Assembly: GCA_947442115.1 (NCBI GenBank)
Contig: CANEVK010000153.1
Coordinates: forward strand, 1-6,892
Direction: 5' to 3'
Length of the DNA stretch: 6,892 nucleotides
From: Bacteriovoracaceae bacterium
GTDB lineage: Bacteria; Bdellovibrionota; Bacteriovoracia; Bacteriovoracales; Bacteriovoracaceae
Program-made: the position numbers and the translations under genes
Part shown: piece after piece, positions 5,641 through 6,892 of the stretch
Numbering within the stretch: position 1 is the stretch's first letter
How the letters are laid out: every line of letters starts with the position of its first letter
Notes under the pieces: model-generated
What the model saw: the letters and a program-made list of their open reading frames with translations, nothing else
Database searches by the model: none
What the model was told of the DNA's origin: nothing

Positions 5641-5658
5641 CATCAAATGACGTAGTAA

Positions 5659-6024
5659 CTATTTTGTTATCGTGACAGATTTAGAGCAAGTACCCTGACT
5701 AGAACAACTTTGTCCACCACATGTCAAATTAGTGCAACTAATAGAACCTCCAAAAGCTTGAGCATCACACCCTATAGTCACACCACAGTTTCCTCCACAA
5801 CTACCTGTACATGTGTATGTAGTATTTGATATCGCTTTTGTTCCACTAAAAGTCCTAATAGTGATGGATGATTTTTTTATCTTTTTACCAGAAGCATTCT
5901 TTACGTAAGTCGTAGTAACAGGACTGACTTCAGTGCGAGTTGATCCTTGAGCAATGGCAGCAGCTTGATAAAAGAAAAAGTTTGTAAAAGCAAAGAGTAG
6001 GACAAAAAGATAATTAGTTTTCAT
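5659..6024 (-). CDS. Secreted cysteine-rich small protein
   Basis: A 121-aa protein with a signal peptide: MKTN, a hydrophobic stretch (LFVLLFAFTNFFFY), then AAAIAQ, with probable cleavage after A25. The mature part is Ser/Thr- and Gly-rich with a basic patch (SGKKIKKS, 45-52) and eight cysteines at 72, 76, 80, 86, 97, 102, 107 and 113. That even number, confined to the last 50 residues, suggests a four-disulfide domain folded in the periplasm or outside the cell. A lipobox is not present. The ATG has an excellent AAGGAG 7 bases upstream and a TATAAT before that, so it appears to be a single-gene unit. Function is unknown; an adhesin-like, effector or inhibitor role is possible but unsupported. 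Confidence 0.85.
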   Translation of the reverse strand: MKTNYLFVLLFAFTNFFFYQAAAIAQGSTRTEVSPVTTTYVKNASGKKIKKSSITIRTFSGTKAISNTTYTCTGSCGGNCGVTIGCDAQAFGGSISCTNLTCGGQSCSSQGTCSKSVTITK

Positions 6025-6031
6025 TTAAATT

Positions 6032-6037
6032 CTCCTT
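6032..6037 (-). promoter_or_regulatory. Ribosome binding site of the cysteine-rich gene
   Basis: AAGGAG on the reverse strand, 7 bases before the ATG at 6024. It is one of the best Shine-Dalgarno sequences in the window and fixes this start. Confidence 0.85.
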
Positions 6038-6046
6038 AGTGGAGTA

Positions 6047-6052
6047 ATTATA
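6047..6052 (-). promoter_or_regulatory. -10 element of the cysteine-rich gene
   Basis: A perfect TATAAT reads leftward here. No good -35 lies 16-18 bases upstream (CAGAGA at best), so activation by another factor is possible. The 5' leader would be only about 15-20 bases. Confidence 0.55.
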
Positions 6053-6135
6053 AACTAAAAAATAAAAATTCTCTGTGTATTGTTAAAAAAATTCACGGGA
6101 AAGGTTTAAGTTATTGGAATTACTTGTTTGCGGAA

Positions 6136-6282
6136 ATGGAAATAAGTGAAATTAAAGCTGAATTGAGAGACTGCTCATTAGCAAAAAAATCTGTTTTTAT
6201 AGTTAGTGGAGAGGGTTTACTTAAGATATTTATTTGTATCTGGGCTATTTTTGCGAGTAGTTCTAAAGCTAGATATAGCTAA
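6136..6282 (+). CDS. Small hypothetical frame or gene remnant
   Basis: 48 codons from ATG (6136) to TAA (6280-6282). The frame is open leftward to 6040 without another ATG. It reads EISEIKAELRDCSLAKKS and then a hydrophobic segment IFICIWAIFA near the C-terminus. The composition is protein-like, but only a weak GGAA precedes the ATG and no relative is recognised. It could be a tiny membrane-associated protein, the tail of a decayed gene, or chance. Confidence 0.25.
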   Translation: MEISEIKAELRDCSLAKKSVFIVSGEGLLKIFICIWAIFASSSKARYS

Positions 6283-6303
6283 TACTCTTTTCAAGAAAGA
6301 GTA
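6283..6303 (+). repeat. 8-bp hairpin before the full repeat
   Basis: TACTCTTT (6283-6290), loop TCAAG, AAAGAGTA (6296-6303). It abuts the stop of the small frame and the first bases of repeat module 1. There is no T tract. Confidence 0.55.
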
Positions 6304-6422
6304 GGTCTTGTGAAGTAATAAAACTTTTGCGGAATTCACAAGATGATTTGAAATCCAAAGGACATTGGCTATTTTGGCCACAAACGACTGATAAGTTTTT
6401 GTTATTCATCAGCCCCACCACC
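6302..6422 (+). repeat. Repeat module 1, right copy
   Basis: The core 6329-6422 is 92/94 identical to 5367-5460, in the same orientation, 962 bp to the right. A frame is open across it, but both differences would change amino acids (CTA to CCA, GCC to ACC), which speaks against conserved coding. This copy runs straight into module 2. Confidence 0.92.
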
Positions 6423-6474
6423 TTCATCAAAACAATCGATAAATTAAGCTCTGCAAGGGGCTTTTTTTTATTTT
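6421..6474 (+). repeat. Repeat module 2, right copy
   Basis: Matches 3574-3626, including an exact 24-nt block (6428-6451). Here the module directly follows module 1, suggesting that the full unit is module 1 plus terminator and that the other two copies are halves. Confidence 0.85.
6446..6469 (+). terminator. Intrinsic terminator with GCAA tetraloop
   Basis: AAGCTCT (6446-6452) pairs with GGGGCTT (6457-6463), two T-G wobbles in seven pairs, loop GCAA, T tract to 6469. Against the left copy, a C-G pair has become T-G and GAAA has become GCAA. The stem and the GNRA loop are therefore kept despite the changes. Confidence 0.8.
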
Positions 6475-6633
6475 TATTGATAAGTCAGTATGGGATTTTA
6501 TTCAGGAGATTTGGAAGGGAGGACTAAGCGCAGTTAGAGCTTAATCATTCAAAAAAAACTTCTTCTGATTTTTAGCTTTAAATGACCGCACTCTAAATCG
6601 ACCTTTTCTTAAAAAACTATAACTTAAAATAAC

Positions 6634-6673
6634 ATGAAAGACAGATGTATCGAATGATACTTCTGCCTTTCAT
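6634..6673 (-). terminator. Long terminator hairpin of the leftward partial gene
   Basis: Two 18-nt arms around a 4-nt loop. On the reverse strand 17 of 18 positions pair, including one G-T wobble that would be an A-C mismatch on the forward strand, so the leftward transcript is favoured. It starts 15 bases after the stop at 6689, and GTTATTTT follows it. Confidence 0.75.
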
Positions 6674-6688
6674 TAAAAGATCAATTAT

Positions 6689-6892
6689 TTATTTCACCAA
6701 ATTAGTGGGAGCAAGATCAACTGGTCCACTACCCGTTGAAATTACTTTTTCTTTAACATAATTCTTGGATTCAACCAGCTGAGTTTTTCCAGGTTTTGTG
6801 CTCACATAATGTAGTTCAAAAAGATTACTCCCAAATTTAAGCTTATTTGCATAAGTCGATTCAACATTTGCGAGCGGGATCTTGGTTTTACA
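6689..6892 (-). CDS. C-terminal part of an unknown protein leaving the window
   Basis: 67 codons plus a TAA stop (6689-6691), open to the window edge, so the start lies beyond 6892. The visible tail has alternating polar/hydrophobic stretches suggesting beta structure (KLKFGSNLFELHYVS, KTQLVESKNYVKEKV) and a Gly/Pro-rich end (STGSGPVDLAPTNLVK). A well-formed terminator follows, which supports a real gene. I do not recognise the family, and this tail alone gives no location or function. Confidence 0.7.
   Translation of the reverse strand, partial: CKTKIPLANVESTYANKLKFGSNLFELHYVSTKPGKTQLVESKNYVKEKVISTGSGPVDLAPTNLVK

Larger units (their letters stand above)
5186..5658. other. Gene-poor spacer with debris, repeat and hairpin
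   Basis: No intact gene was found. It holds a short protein-like fragment (5225-5329), the left copy of repeat module 1 (5341-5460) and a perfect hairpin (5603-5640). Between 5461 and 5600 only frames of ten codons or fewer were noticed, and no clear signals. Confidence 0.65.
6025..6688. other. Long spacer with promoter, small frame, full repeat and terminators
   Basis: No established gene in 664 bases. From left to right it holds the cysteine-rich gene's promoter, a 48-codon frame (6136-6282), a hairpin (6283-6303), repeat module 1 joined to module 2 with terminator (6302-6474), an AT-rich stretch with no clear signal (6475-6633), and a long terminator hairpin (6634-6673). Confidence 0.65.

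Noticed and set aside
5341..6474. Integron-type attC sites separating small gene cassettes
   Set aside because: The spacing of repeats between small genes is suggestive, but I find no RYYYAAC/GTTRRRY core pair and no long imperfect palindrome across the module. The recombinase present is phage-type, with no sign of the IntI-specific insertion.
6327..6527. 66-codon frame over the right repeat
   Set aside because: It runs through the repeat and the terminator T tract (giving a Phe/Leu run), starts with TTG without a ribosome binding site, and its frame is not conserved in the left copy.

Overview
The window is low in GC and carries short genes with AT-rich spacers, in the style of an accessory region of a Gram-negative bacterium. 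The Gram-negative reading rests mainly on the protein types. A predatory or marine Bdellovibrionota/Bacteriovoracales-like or a low-GC proteobacterial host would fit, but nothing here fixes the species. No rRNA, intact tRNA or CRISPR array was found.

Region 1 (1-1300) is the recombination module of an integrative element. A small excisionase-like HTH gene overlaps a complete tyrosine integrase in which every catalytic residue is visible. Region 2 (1344-3433) is cargo on the same strand: a small acidic protein of unknown function, a 353-aa HNH endonuclease with a zinc-ribbon-type HNH core, and 31 bases later a small class I SAM-dependent methyltransferase. The nuclease-methyltransferase pair beside an integrase is the best candidate for a defence-type system in the window, but that function is inferred from domains and context.

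Region 3 (3434-4899) begins with a spacer holding an intrinsic terminator that is part of a repeat. Two tandem palindromes exactly 21 bp apart follow, then a good sigma70-like promoter (TTGATT-17 bp-TACAAT) whose predicted start falls on, or within a base or two of, the A of the first ATG. A perfect 11-bp inverted repeat straddles that ATG. It drives a winged-helix protein overlapping by 4 bp (ATGA) a nucleotidyltransferase-fold protein, a two-gene layout resembling regulator/toxin-antitoxin pairs. A third frame follows whose start is unclear and which runs 8 bp into the convergent gene.

Region 4 (4892-6892) is mostly leftward. It holds a small conserved protein (DUF6172-like), a secreted protein with eight cysteines, and the 3' end of a gene leaving the window. 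Long spacers between them contain probable gene debris, a perfect 17-bp stem hairpin and a 94-nt direct repeat (92/94 identical, copies 962 bp apart). The right copy of that repeat is fused to the same terminator module seen at 3574-3626, so three mosaic copies of a two-part repeat punctuate the region. This mosaic is the most unexplained structure in the window.
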